Below are positions 1-11,539 of a stretch of 64,000 bases of DNA, in pieces. The notes under the pieces were generated by a model that searched no databases, was not told where the DNA came from, and saw nothing but the letters and a program-made list of their open reading frames with translations. The translations under genes were made by a program, and so were the position numbers. Origin of the DNA: Trichuris trichiura. Taxonomy: Eukaryota > Nematoda > Enoplea > Trichinellida > Trichuridae. Within the stretch, counting starts at the first letter, position 1, and each line of letters opens with the position of its first letter. The DNA is taken from contig JBAJFE010000038.1 in NCBI GenBank assembly GCA_037903355.1, positions 2,232,001 to 2,296,000 of the forward strand, written 5' to 3'.

Positions 1-1
1 G

Positions 2-2342
2 ATTGCACAGCTTTGCTCCGATTTTGGTGTGCCCCATCTAATCAACAACGCCTATGGTTTACAGTCGGAGAAGATTTGCAATGACATTGAACAGGTATGT
101 AAATGTCGTTGAAGCAAATGTCGAAAGGTTTCCACGAAAAAAACATGATTCCGAGAAACAGAATGGTGGACTTTCCAGAGCTTGCAAACAAATTCGGAAC
201 GCGAGTTAATGAATTCAGAGAAGGAAGCAGTATTTATTAATCAACTAATCGAGAAAGGATGAAAAACTTCTTTCTGTAACGCACCGCATAACAGTATTCC
301 ATTGCATGCTTAGTGGATAACTCTATTTCAGATAGTAAGAGCCACCGAGATTGTGTAAACATTTTCTTGTTGCCTTGCGGACTATGCGTTTGCTGCTGTA
401 AGTTTTAACAGCCTTCTGCGTGCTCGTCAGAAACAATGCAGTGGTGTACTATCTTCGATGTTACAAAATCCTTCCAGTATAATTGTTTAGTGCGATTCCT
501 GTTGATGGATAAATGTATAACAGCAATTTCACAGGGTCCGTTGCTCGGATCAAGTTTAGCGCTGAATATCTGATCGTTTTACCTCTATTATTACTTTTCT
601 GCTTTCCATTTTTCAAGTCATTAAACGCACCGTTGCATTTTGTAAGATCATACATTGTCATAGCATTGTAGAGGCTAAATTCATTTTTACTGATTTTGAT
701 GTTTTTGATTTCCTCTGCATGTGTTAGTTGGTCGTATGGCGAATCCAGGGAAGCGATTGTTGAAGGAAGTTATCACCCATTGCAACACTTCTATAAAAAA
801 TCAGGAAAATGAACGAGCATTCAATTTTTTCATTGGTAAAACTCCTGCTGGTTGTCGTGCTCACTCATTTAAGCTGCAAGCTACTCACATTGTGCACGGT
901 TAATCAGTTTCTTTAGGACGCTTTTCGTGTTCTCTAGAAAAGCAGGTATGTAGGCGAGTCGTTTGCGATCTTGAATAGAAAATGGTGTAGAACAAAATCT
1001 TTTGATGTGCTACCTACGTAGCAGCTTACGCCATGAATTTTTTAACATCTTTGTTTCGCTGAGTACTTACTCTAGCTGAAGGAGGCGCCGCTTTGCTCTT
1101 TGGAAGTCTTAGTAGACTAGACAATGCATTATTTTACAGGAATATTCAGCCTGACAAGTGAAAAACCTTTTTCCATTTGTAAGCGGTTTCTTTAATATAA
1201 TCTCCTTGTTATTAATTCTTGTCCTTTTAACTTCGTATTTCGTCGCTTAATTTTGCACATTGGTTGTATAGTCTCTCAAACATATTACTTTGGCTCCGGC
1301 AGTGCTTTGCTGGCAAAAAGGAAATTGTCCACTTTGGCTTTGCTTGTTAGTATTTTCATTGCTCTGTACTATCAGTAAATGTGGCTGCGCTTCGGCAATG
1401 AATTTCTTTTACTGTTTTATATCAGTTTCAAAGATGCTTATGTGTTTTACAACGATTTAAAGAATATTATTAATATAGAAATGTTGTTGCCTCCAATCGA
1501 AGTTAAACTGTTTGAATTCAAATGGTTCAGAAATAAATTGAAATTTTTTTGTATTATTGTTTTGCCTAGGCGTCGCTCAGAGGACGAGTCGACCTATTCG
1601 TTCAATCTTGCGATAAGAATTTCATGGTACCCGTAGGCGGCGCGATTGTTGGCGCATTTTCTGCAGATATTATCGATGGCATATCGAGAATTTATCCAGG
1701 TTTTTCCCAAGTAAGCATCAAGTTGTTTGGACGTCGAGTAGAATTTTAGGTCGAGCCTCAGCGGACCCCTCGATTGATCTCCTAATTACGCTACTGTCCA
1801 TGGGCACGTCTGGTTATCTATCCCTCATCAAGGAACGAACGACAAAATGCTACCCAGCTCTTAGGGACAGTATTGCCAGATGGGCATCCGAAATTGGAGA
1901 GACCGTTTTGTCCAGTCCAGCGAATCCCATTTCCATCGGTTGGTGTGGGGAAGACTGTTGAATATCCATTATGTTAAATGTTTTTTCAGCAGTCAGCCTA
2001 CGTAATCTGGATGCGCTGTGCATCGACCGCCCGTCGAACGTTTGCGCCCTTGGCTCAATGCTTTTTTCGAGGAATATATCCGGGGCTAGGTTGGTTTTTG
2101 GCTTCCTTTTCTTTTGCCTACCTGATTGGATACGTTTCAGAGTGGTTCCAAAGGAGGCGAATGCAGTTATTGACGGGCTTTCTTTCCAGTGTTGGGGTAG
2201 CCATACTTCGCCACCAACTTGCAGTTACTTAGTAGTAGCCGCCGCCATTGGCATGAAACAGGATGATGTGCCTATGTTTTTGAACGTTCTGTCTGATGCG
2301 TATTGGAAGTTTCGCGCTAAATATGGGCGACCGGTTCAGTAA
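2..2342 (+). CDS. SEPSECS: O-phosphoseryl-tRNA(Sec):selenocysteinyl-tRNA synthase, 3' part (partial at window edge)
   Basis: PLP-dependent enzyme that converts phosphoseryl-tRNA(Sec) to selenocysteinyl-tRNA(Sec), the last step of selenocysteine synthesis in eukaryotes. Five exons are seen: 2-94, 1570-1699, 1750-1938, 1990-2089 and 2141-2342 (TAA). The joined reading gives blocks closely matching the animal enzyme: NNAYGLQ, then [12 protein letters not shown] (the segment carrying the PLP-binding lysine), [44 protein letters not shown] and [11 protein letters not shown] near the C terminus. The second donor is placed before GTTTTT at 1700, not at GTAAGC 1711, because only this restores YPGRAS. 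Introns are 50-51 bp except the first (1,475 bp). The N-terminal half lies left of the window. No frame damage is visible, so the gene looks functional and implies that the organism makes selenoproteins. Family assignment is very secure; exact edges are inferred. Confidence 0.93.
95..1569 (+). other. First visible SEPSECS intron, no recognised content
   Basis: The flanking exons join in phase 0 into contiguous SepSecS sequence, so nothing coding is needed here. The small open frame at 721-903 matches nothing I know and is not needed for the gene. No repeat of the families described elsewhere was seen. Confidence 0.7.
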
Positions 2343-3072
2343 AGTTTGGTTAGATATTATTGCATCCGGCTGATATGCTTTTCGCGGGTGAGGTTTCATC
2401 TGTTGAGGTTTGTGAGCGCTCGCTTAATGACCAAGGCAACTATTGACTTTAAGAAAGTGTTTAATAACGTGGCCCCATCGGGCGTGGCTTGCTTGATCGA
2501 TGCGATAGCAAGTTATTGCAAGCGCGACGTCGTTCAGCCGTGAATGTAAATTGCTTTGATAAAGTTGGGCTATTTGCAAAATTGCTCCATAGTTGGACAT
2601 GAGCACAGAACTAGATAGAATTCTTTTTTGACGTCCTCGTCAATTGGATCATTGCAGCCGTTTTGCCTTAGCGGCAAAAACGATTCTTACGATATAGTCA
2701 GCTAACTAAACTGCTGATCTCGCACCTGCATCGTCCAATAGTTGTTCGCTGGTTGGAACTTGGCCACTTACGACCAATGAAATAGCTGGCATGCAGTGTA
2801 TTTGTTCATCGACGGCGTTTCGCAGCAGTTCAGCTATAATGGCTTGGTGTGACGGAAGTCGCTTTTGTGTCTACCGATACCGTGAGAACCGTCACAGCTT
2901 TCAGAAGAGCTATTGATCCACCGTGAATGGTTACCTCTGGGGAACTTTTCCATTCTATTGACCTCTCAAGGAAGAAATATACGTCGGAAAGTTTTGTTGT
3001 GAGGGAAATCATCGTTTTTTTGTTGCCCACGAACGTATATACCTGCGCACCCAAGGTCTAGCTATTAGTTCA
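2343..3072. other. Intergenic spacer SEPSECS-CNRIP1
   Basis: 730 bp between two + strand genes. I see no convincing exon, RNA gene or repeat. It must hold the SEPSECS 3' UTR and probably the CNRIP1 promoter, but no motif can be singled out by eye. Confidence 0.5.
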
Positions 3073-4018
3073 ATGCAGGCGCCTACTAAATTTGAGATTT
3101 CGCTTCGCTTTCGGTGTTTGAAGCCTGCTATCGAAACTGTCACGTTTAAAGTAGACGGTGGCCGTTTCCCTACGTCTAGCCGGACAATGAAGCTTTATCG
3201 GGATACAAGCTACGATATATCCATTAGCTCAACGGCTGGTTTTCGGATAGAGTAAGTTAGTTTTGTGCTTAAGCTTTTGCCTGTGCAACTAGTCCTTGTC
3301 GAACATTTGCTCCTTGTTTGCTGTATTTGCTTTGAACCTTCCATTGCTGACGCGCACGCTGATCACGACGTTTCGCGTTTACAAGCACAGCAATGTGTAA
3401 TGAGCCGTATTGTCGAAGAATAATAAGCTTAGGCTCGTCGGATTGGTAAATGCGTCGCGATTCTTCTCTTTATGCAACTGCGGATGTTTGCATTTTTGCT
3501 TTCATCTGTCGTCTGAGCAAATTTGATACGCGCAATATGAAATAAATGAAACTTATCTGTCCATAATAAACTCGTTAGAGGCGATGCTAAATTGGGTGAC
3601 CGCCGTCTGTATTCACGCCAGCTGATCTGACGCTTGCAATTGACGAACCTGATCATATTTGCTTTGCTATAGGGATTTCGAAGTGAACGAGGAAAGTATG
3701 ATGTGTGAGCCAAATCCGGACGGATCGCTTCTCATTCATTGGTCTACATCAGGCTTTGGCAAAACGAAAAGCCGCAAGCGAAATGCCATTCGTCTGACGT
3801 TTCGCGTACGTATGAGCGAATGCACATCTGATAAGGTACGATACAGAATTCAGACCTTTCAGGGAGCCTTTGGCGAGTTGAACCATAACTTGCAATGCAA
3901 ATTTTATGATCCAGCCGATTCACACGCTCAATGGGGAGACAAATTCGTTTGCATGAAACTTGAATGCTCATCAGGGGAAGCAGGCATCCCCAGTGTTGTT
4001 CAAGAAGAGCTGAAATGA
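3073..4018 (+). CDS. CNRIP1: CB1 cannabinoid receptor-interacting protein 1 homologue
   Basis: Small cytosolic beta-sandwich protein; in vertebrates it binds the C-terminal tail of the CB1 receptor and modulates its activity. The ligand in an invertebrate lacking CB1 is unknown. Exons 3073-3251, 3673-3805 and 3854-4018 give 158 residues, against 164 in mammals. Family signatures are FKVDGGRF followed by TMKLYRDTSYD near the N terminus, and LQCKFYDPADSHAQWGDKF near the C terminus (mammals: VKFY...CQWG). The first intron (421 bp) is phase 2 and rebuilds IEDFEV. The second, 3806-3853, is 48 bp, starts GTACGT, ends TTCAG and contains no stop; removing it brings length and alignment into line with the family, but if retained the frame stays open and adds 16 residues. 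An AATAAA at 4348-4353 is a possible polyadenylation signal. The ATG at 3073 fits the family's short N terminus. Confidence 0.85.
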
Positions 4019-5226
4019 AACTTTCAATGAAACCCTTCCGTATTTTTATAGGTCGACATGGCTTGTCATATTCAAGCAACGTAGTCAAGCTGCTGCTACC
4101 AGAATTTTTGTATGTGTACAATGTAAAAAAGTTACTTTCTTTTTAAGCTCAAAGTTATCACCATTTTTCCAAACCTTCCTTATTAGAGCCTGGAGCATGC
4201 GCACTCAAGTTTGCCCATTTTGTCCGCGATCAAACTGATGATTTTATTTGTCGCCATTTCCTGGTCGCATACGCTGGTGAGGTCTTCTGCCTTTCAGGCA
4301 CGCGATTTCGCGCCATCTGGACAAGAGTGGCTGCCAAGCGATGTGCAAATAAATCTTAACTCCAGGGCGTATTGACGATTCGTTTCAGATGAGCCGTGTG
4401 ACGGTTATTTGAGCATGCTGCGCTAACGGAATACGAGTTGCTCGTTAGAACAATTTCTCTAAGCGAGTCTTTTGGGCAAATTTTTCCTGTAAACGATCTG
4501 AGATGTCACTTCTTTGCGCACTTGCTAGTCAACATTTTTAGAATTCGTATCAGTCAAACACAACTGATGAAATTTAACTTGTCTCAGCCTGATCGCTGGA
4601 AAAATGTTTAGAAAAACTACGCTTAGCCAATTGTTAGAATGAATAGTGAGAGACAGCTTCTATTTTGACAGCCTCGAAATTATGGTCGTAAGCATCCGTC
4701 TATGGCGTTAGCAACAGCAGCTGAGCGTAGAAGCGCTGATTCCTACTACAAAATAACCCATCCAGCTTTAAAAAAGATTATGTTACGTTTCTTTCTTTCA
4801 CTCTGATTTACACCTTGCCGTCTGTATTTTATAGGCTATGATATGGAGCCAATTTTTAATAACTACCTTTAAGATGAGCAGCATAAGCATTGCTGCCGTT
4901 TTATATATTCTTGAGCTCATATTGACCTAAATTTTTTTCTGAAAAGTTTTCGTGATTTCCTACTTTGATGGGCGTAGAAAAGAGATACTTTTCCGCTAGC
5001 TTTCTAGTTAAGTTGAACGTAGCTATTCCGTTTCCTAACAGTGCGCAGTCGTAATCAGCTTGACGAATCGTAACCGACAGATTAGGTTCGTTTGATTTAC
5101 TGAGCTCATGTATGGATTATTGCATTCTGTCGCAAGCCGTTTTGAAAACGCGTCACTTCACAGATTGTGACGCTAATTTACTTAGAAGCTGCAGGTAGTA
5201 TGAAGCTTCGCGAGATTCGCTTAAGG
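4019..5226. other. Intergenic, 3' flank of CNRIP1
   Basis: AT-rich sequence with the AATAAA hexamer noted at 4348-4353. No convincing exon, RNA gene or repeat seen. Confidence 0.5.
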
Positions 5227-5740
5227 CAGAGGTGGGGAACGACTGGCCCGCGGCCCGGATACGGCCCGTGAGAGCATTCCATCGTGCCCGTGAAGCATTC
5301 ACTTCCACCCGCTGAGGCAACTTCACATGTATGCGAGATTCAGTGAAATGTGACTGTGCGAGCTTATTTTTTGAAAATGCGATAAACTTATTGTATATGA
5401 ATCCTAGTAATAACGTAAATCTTGCGTAACCAGAGGACTTCAGGCTGGCTAGGAAGACTGCCTTGCTATCGGCTGTCTGTCGACAAACCGATGTCTTTGG
5501 TTTTCAGAGGCAAACAGTAGGCGAGGCTAGTGTGCGGGTCGGTAGCATGGACCATTAGCTGCCTACCGACAGGAAGTATTGTTCTTATCTCGCCTTCTCT
5601 CTTTATTTGAGGGGTGACATAAATGAACATACATGCAAACAAAGCAGGCTATGTTTCTCGGTTGAGTATTTTGTACGGCCCGCGAAGTGTCTTATAAACA
5701 TCTGAACGGCCCGCAGCAGCAATAAGATTCACTATCCCTG
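5227..5740. mobile_element. hAT-type non-autonomous DNA element (514 bp)
   Basis: The left end reads CAGAGGTGGGGAAC and the right end ...TATCCCTG (reverse complement CAGGGATA), the CAG...CTG termini typical of hAT elements. It is flanked by 8-bp target duplications GCTTAAGG (5219-5226) and ACTTAAGG (5741-5748), 7 of 8 matching. Subterminal GGCCCG repeats occur at both ends. No transposase is encoded. Confidence 0.75.
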
Positions 5741-5905
5741 ACTTAAGGGAAGTAGCACGTAATGGTTTTCATATATTTAGTCCACTTCCTACTGTAGCAC
5801 ACCGTAGGTTTGCTTTTTTAGCCTATGTAAAATTTTGCGCGATTGCCTGTTGCATTTTTGATGCCGATAAATGAGCGTGGCTCAGTTGTTGTGAACCGTC
5901 TTTAG

Positions 5906-6064
5906 GATGCGATTAAAACGCTTTCATTCAAACGGTCTAAAAGTATCATGTCTAAAGTGGAGAAGCAGTTGCAGCCTTCTGCTGTCAAATCGTCGTCTCT
6001 ATATCTTGCTGCAATGCAACGTCGTCAGCTGGGCTATTCGGAAAACCTGGCCAAGTTTTTATAA
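5906..6064 (+). other. Possible unassigned terminal exon
   Basis: After an acceptor-like CCGTCTTTAG a 52-codon open frame runs to TAA at 6062-6064. Its composition (KRSKSIMSKVEKQLQP, then RRQLGYSENLAKF) looks protein-like, and an AATAAA lies at 6401-6406. I could not find a partner exon or recognise a family. A continuation through a further small intron towards 6120 (reading SNLTFRTLTPSE) is conceivable, but the apparent intron would be too short. It may be a real gene's 3' end or a chance frame. Confidence 0.25.
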
Positions 6065-7108
6065 TCATTTTAGACTCTCTCCGCAGAGCAACCTGACTTT
6101 TCGTACACTTACTCCTTCTGAGGTAAATATACTTATGTGGTTTTGTTATTTTCCTTTACGGTTTACGCTTTACGTTAGCTTGTCCCGTTTCCAGTCGCGC
6201 TTTCTATTCATTTTTACATTGTATTTCGCTAATCGGTTCCATGAAAAGTATTTTAATGGGGTTTCATCTTTCCAGTTCTCTACTGTTGTAGCAAAACGGG
6301 TTAACTTCCAGTTTCAGTTTCACATGGTAGCTTTCCTAATAATGAAAACGTTAAATAGTTAATCTGTTTCTTTTTACAGAGTATGTCCTCCTAAGGATGC
6401 AATAAACTTTTAATCTCCGAAGCTTCCGGGCCGCGCGTTACCCGTCTTCAGCGGTACCAAAAGTCTAAGCAAGTCTAAGCAGAATGCCTGGAAGATAGAT
6501 TAATATCACTATGGTGTGTACTCTTATGATATACAGTGACAGAGTAATAAAGCATTGGTGTACTGTTCGTGTAGGTTAGCTATAAAGTACCTGATTTAAT
6601 ATGATGACACGAGAACATTTACCTTGCTCAAATACAGGTCGAAGTAAGCAAGCTAGCATTTTTATACTGCGACTTGTTTTGTAGTTTTTTTTGATCTTTT
6701 AATCTTATATAACTTTTCGTTATCAAGCAGAACCGTAACAGTTGCCTTTACGAACAACACCACGGGTCTAGTCACTTACCCGTTCCATAGTTTAAAAAAA
6801 TGCAGGTTTCTTGCTTCTAGGTACGCGATTGTACTGTTCTGTGCTTACTAGCAAGTGCACCAGACGTTGTTCTACTCTTACTGAGGCATAGGTTAAAATA
6901 TAAGCCTTTATGTTTGCGCTTAGGCACACTTAAGGGAAGAATAGGTCAGCCGACAAATTTGCAGTATGACGGCGGGTCGGTTAAGAGACAGGAATCAAAA
7001 GTATTTATAGTTCATCGCTAAACTAAATGGCAAAATCTTTGAGAATCTCATGTGTTCTGGCTTGCGACAAAGCGCGCGTATATTATACATGTATGTTATA
7101 CATACATT
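6065..7108. other. Intergenic with one solo copy of the CCGCTGANGACGGG repeat core
   Basis: 6415-6457 carries, in reverse orientation, the stem-loop core found in the palindromic elements (CCGCTGAAGACGGG ... CCCGGAAGCTTCGG). No gene is recognised in the remainder. Confidence 0.5.
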
Positions 7109-7368
7109 AGGTTGCTTCTTTTTTATACGGATTGTGAGTCCCATTGAAAAATTTTACTACTAATTTCTCCGGAGCTTTCGGGTCCAAACGCGACCCGTCA
7201 TCAGCGGTCTTAAAATGATGTAATTACTTCATTTTAAGACCGCTGATGACGGGTCGCGTTTGAACCCGAAAGCTCTGGAGAAATTAGTAGTAAAATTTTT
7301 CAACGGGACTCACAATCCGTATAAAAAAGAAGCAACCAAATGAAACTGTACGGTCCCGTACGAAGGAA
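7109..7368. repeat. Palindromic PLE-related element, family A
   Basis: 7109-7337 is a nearly perfect inverted repeat (arms of about 110 bp, loop about 9 bp). The right arm contains CTGATGA (7243-7249), a stem-loop and GAAA (7268-7271), then AATCCGTA. A tail with GGTCCCGTAC lies outside the palindrome, as in the other family A copies. No clear target duplication was found for this copy. Confidence 0.8.
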
Positions 7369-7527
7369 TTATAGGTTATACCTATACCTATTTGGAAAGT
7401 ATTGCGATCTCAGAAGTAGGAGCTGCACACATTCCATCGAAAACCGCTCAATAACACTTTTCTTTCAGCTTGAATATTGAATGTTTAAAATTATGGAGTT
7501 GTTTTTTATGTTTACCGAAACAACCTA

Positions 7528-7859
7528 CAGTTGAACCTCCAAAGTTGACCACCTCTGTATGGTGATCACCTCCCTAAGTTGACCAGATATTGACCACTTG
7601 GTTTGTTCGTACGTTAATAAGCGCAAGGACAACTTCAGTAAGTGGGAAGTTGACCGCTTTAGCATGACGTGGTATATGGACACAATGCTAGTTTGCTCTC
7701 TGTAAGTTGGCTAGTCTGTTGAGTGAACAACTTACCGTGGTTTAACTGCAATCTATTTAGCCGAGCCACTTATACCCACAGCCTCCATATGTTGATCCCC
7801 TCCGATGTTGACCAGTTTTTCCCAGTCTGCTTTGTGGACAACTTACGGAGGGTCAACTG
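7528..7859. mobile_element. TA-flanked pogo-like MITE
   Basis: Flanked by TA on both sides (7526-7527, 7860-7861). Ends are CAGTTGAACCTCC and GGAGGGTCAACTG. The interior carries repeated GTTGACCACC motifs and an additional internal end-like sequence near 7735, so the copy may be composite. A close relative lies at 60957-61143. No coding capacity. Confidence 0.75.
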
Positions 7860-8203
7860 TATTTTACAAGTGTGACCAACGTGTCCTTTACAAAAAGTTT
7901 GCTTTAGGCTGTTTATCTCTCTGCGGGTTGTTCTGTTTACCAAAGTGCTACTTGTTTATTTTCTTTATCTGTGACCTTAGCGTGACCCGGGCAGCAATAA
8001 CTACCAGGAAAGGGCGCTGATTGGTAGATGCGTACCCACGGGTGACGGTCAAAACGGTTATATAAGCCGACGGTAAAAGCCGGAGGTTGAGTCTTCGAAT
8101 GATCGCATTAAGAAGGAAATTCTCCCATTTGCCTTGTTCGGACGAAATAAAGACTTGTTTTTTCTGTGAATGTGTGAAAATACAAGAAGTCATATTTGCA
8201 AAA

Positions 8204-8412
8204 TAATAGTTTCGAAAGACGAGGTGTCTTTTGACAGGCTTAAGTTGTTTCATAGTTGGTCTTTTGGTTCACGGGTTTGGCCTGTTTGTTGTAGCTGTAA
8301 ATAAACCTCAAAGTGTCCTACCAACGAATTAATGAGCAAATTGTTAGAGAAAATACAGAACAATGCTATACCGTACGTTTCGGAACTGCTCTTGTTCCTG
8401 AGCAGAGTTGCA
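8204..8412. repeat. Solo arm of palindromic element, family B
   Basis: Shares the family B start TTTCGAAAGACGGGGTGTCT (here with a few changes), the block GGTTCACGGGTTTGGCCTG and the block CCGTACGTTTCGGAACTGCT with copies at 22.3, 26.6-27.3 and 48.6 kb. Only one arm is present and it ends inside the core. Confidence 0.7.
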
Positions 8413-9212
8413 TATATTGTACACACCTTTGTTCCCAATTTCGAGGAAGTTTTAGCTAAAATTTTTAATTCTTGTTGTTTATGCTTCGCTAAACTGACTT
8501 CGTAAGATAGTCAAATGACACATCAATGTTAGCAGCCCATTGCAAGTAGTGAACTCATTTTCTTCAAAAATGTTTAAAATTGTTTAAACTATTTATTTAA
8601 ACACTGGGTGACGTTATATTACGCATTCACTTGGCGTATTAGGACTTCCCTGCTGCTAAATGATTTCGATGGAATTTTTTAGACTTTCTACTTTATCAGG
8701 CGTGCTATCTAAGGTAAGCACATTTCATGCAATGAAAAATTCAGCCGGTCTGCAAGGCTGCTTTCGTTTGCAAATCCCTTTTTCTGCAGTGAGAACTGCT
8801 TGATGCTTGTAATGAATACAGAAGTAAATTTTGCAAGTGGATTTTCTCCACTAATTGAAGTGAATGTCAAATGCTTTCTGGCCGTTTCACTGCCCGTTGG
8901 TTTCCATTCTAGTTTTTAATAAGTCGTTTAACATTTACCTTTTTTGCCTCGGTTTACTACTGGCGACTGTTACTTTCAGTTTTCTCTTAAAAAGCATGTT
9001 GCATCACCGCCACTGTCGAAAAAGCCAATAAAGCATGCACTTCTAGAAAAGGAACCTGCCACGCTACAGGTAACCAATGTACCTGCTGGCCCATACTGTA
9101 CAATGTTTAAATTCATTCGGCGCATCCAGGGGTATCATTTAATTGAACAGCCATTGTTGTAGTGTACATTTTGTAGAAATTGGCTGCAACGTTTCTTTTT
9201 CAAAGTCCAAGA
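8413..9212. other. Region upstream of the RhoGAP gene, with a possible extra 5' exon
   Basis: 8971-9069 is bounded by TTACTTTCAG and CAG|GTAACC and is open in one frame (33 codons, lysine-rich, containing SPPLSKKPIKHALLEKE). It could be an upstream exon of the RhoGAP gene, whose relatives have about 45 more N-terminal residues, but I cannot join it in phase to the next exon. Confidence 0.3.
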
Positions 9213-11539
9213 ATGAGCGAGCCTTCCCGGGTTGTGCTGTCGAATCTAAGTTCGTTACCTTATGTGTTCGATGACGGCTTTGCGCTTACAGTTCCCGAGT
9301 AAGCGAAGTTATTCGGTGACAAACGTCCAGCTTTTATGTGCGTTTAGATTTTTGCATGCCGCTTTCACGTTGCTGGAAGAACGGTTTTTGAACCGCGAGG
9401 GAATCTTTCGTAAAGCCGGCATATCCAGCAAGGTCAAGCCATACAGAGTTGAGTGATTTGCTTTGTTTGTACTGCTATCCATGGATCTTCGTTTTTAAGG
9501 TCTTGTTTTGCTCTGTAAACAACAAGCAGAGCGGCTATTCTTTGGAAAATCTTAACGCGTTTGATTTGTGCGACTTGATCAAACTATTTTTCCGTGAGCT
9601 CGAAGAACCGCTTCTTACGTTCGGTCTGCAGGGCCAATTTGTGCGTTTCGTCGACGCGAATACGCCGTCAAACGTCAAAGTTAAATGTCTATTGCAACTC
9701 TGCCATGCTCTACCCCCACGTCATAAGGAGACGTTAGCATTTCTAATGAGAAAGTTGAATAAGGTAAGCAAAGGGACAGCACTTGCTACTGTTGTCAAAC
9801 TTCGCGTCAGTTCAGGTTGCCGAGCACCGAGCACAAAATAAAATGGATATTGTGAATCTAGCTACCATCTTTGCTCCCGTTATTTTTCGCGATAATGCAA
9901 ACGCCTATCAACCAAAAAGCGGTCAGGCACTGACTGATGTGATGTCGGCTTCCAAGTTGGACGTGGCGCTCAAAACTGAAGTGATAAGACTCTTGACAAA
10001 GGCCTGCCGTAGCATTGGTAAGTAGCGTTTCGAAATTTTCCTAAACTTCTATGGTTTCCTCTTGAACAGGCGTTCTGTCGACTTCTGAACGTGTTATGGT
10101 CTCCGCAGGAGCCATTGGTCAACCATACTGTGGTTCAGAAAGCTGCTTTAAAGTTCCGCTACCCGTGCGCCCTTTAGGGAAGCCGAACAGGGCTAGGAAG
10201 GCCGACTTACATCACCATATAACTATGTTGCAAGGGTATGATTTTTCTTACATTATGGTATAACATTTGAAGATTGGTTGGTTTTGGTTGATTGAGCAAG
10301 AATATTCGAGCGCTGAAAACGGAACATGTCAGTTCTGAAAGCAACGCAATTATTTTCAATAAATCGGTGTTTCCTTTTCATTGTGATCAGTAGCATAAAA
10401 CAAGGATTAACGTTAGCAGAGATGGGGAAATAACGGTATAACATATTTAACTAAACCTTTTCAGACCAATTGGTTATGAAAAAACGGGTTGTTCTATTAA
10501 AACTGACGCTATTTCTTCTGGACCATACGCTCAGGCACCGCCTGATTCTATACATTCTCATACTTCTGCTCAACAGCCCGCTCTACCGGAAGGGGATCGT
10601 TTGCAGCTGATAGACGAACTCTGCAAGGTGCGTAGAAAAAAATTTCTATTAGATGCCCTTGTTTTTACTATGTCCATGTAAGAAAACCTCTTCGTTTCTC
10701 GTTAAGTCTTCTTCACTTCAGGCTGGCGACAACAGTTCACTGCTACCAAGGCCTTCGACCATAACTTCAAAGATATCAGCGATGAAGAGAAAACCAGTTT
10801 CGAAAGAAAATGTAATTCTCGATTTGTTGCTGTCTGTTGTATTGATTGGTGATTGTGTTGATTTGTTCTAATATTTTGCGGCATGCAGGTATCGACGAGG
10901 GAGTCGAGAAATGTGCCCGTCTATAAGCCTCCGCTTGTTCGAGAAACCATAGAAAACAAATTCTTGGAAGCAGGAAGTAGCGCAGATAGAAGAAATGTTT
11001 TGAGGAAATGCTCACTTCACCGCTCAAATAGCGATCCAATCAATGGGAGTCCAAAGTTAGCTCTGTCAACGGGTAGCGCGGCCCTTGGCAGCCGGCGTCT
11101 TCGTCGAGGAAGACCCAACTCTTTGAAAGCTGGTCTAAGCGGTGTCAAGCCAAGTAGAGTACAACCTTTGGGGGGTGAGCAATTCACTGACTCGACAATT
11201 ATTGCTCCACAAACATCATGTCAAATATTGACTGAAAAAAGTCCACCGAAGATTCATTTAAGCGTATCGAAGACTTCGCCTAACTTGAAACTGAACGTTG
11301 ACTTCGCTGCCTCTGATGCTAGAAAAGCATCACTACTAAATATGGAAAAGGACAGGTGCATTAATGCTGGCATAGATGATGAAGACTCCGTCTGCATCAG
11401 GCCGAGTATTGCGTTTATTAGAGAGCATCGAAAAGGTATGGTAAGCTGTGCCATTCGGTCATTCAATGAAATGGAATCCACAAGCTCATCATCTGTGTCC
11501 GGTGGTGAGGATAAAAAAGTCAAAAGCGTCATGTTCTGA
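9213..11539 (+). CDS. Rho GTPase-activating protein, ARHGAP11-like
   Basis: Stimulates GTP hydrolysis by Rho-family GTPases. Eight exons: 9213-9298, 9348-9432, 9500-9763, 9816-10017, 10070-10235, 10465-10627, 10722-10811 and 10889-11539 (TGA), about 568 residues; all joins keep phase and introns are 49-229 bp. The RhoGAP domain covers roughly residues 20-210: VPEFLHAAFTLLEERFLNREGI, the arginine finger in GIFRKAG, DLCDLIKLFFRELEEPLLTF, and KMDIVNLATIFAPVIF with the conserved asparagine. The short segment before the domain (LSNLSSLPYVF...VPE) and the basic, serine-rich tail (RRLRRGRPNSLK) resemble ARHGAP11A rather than other RhoGAPs. One acceptor is TTTTTAAG (9499). The ATG at 9213 follows an in-frame TAG, but the N terminus could be longer. 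The C-terminal 350 residues have low-complexity character and no other domain I recognise. Confidence 0.85.

Noticed and set aside
5907..6362. 151-residue frame starting MRLKRF
   Set aside because: Low-complexity hydrophobic composition; the frame one base earlier at 5906 looks more protein-like, so this is probably a shadow or chance frame.
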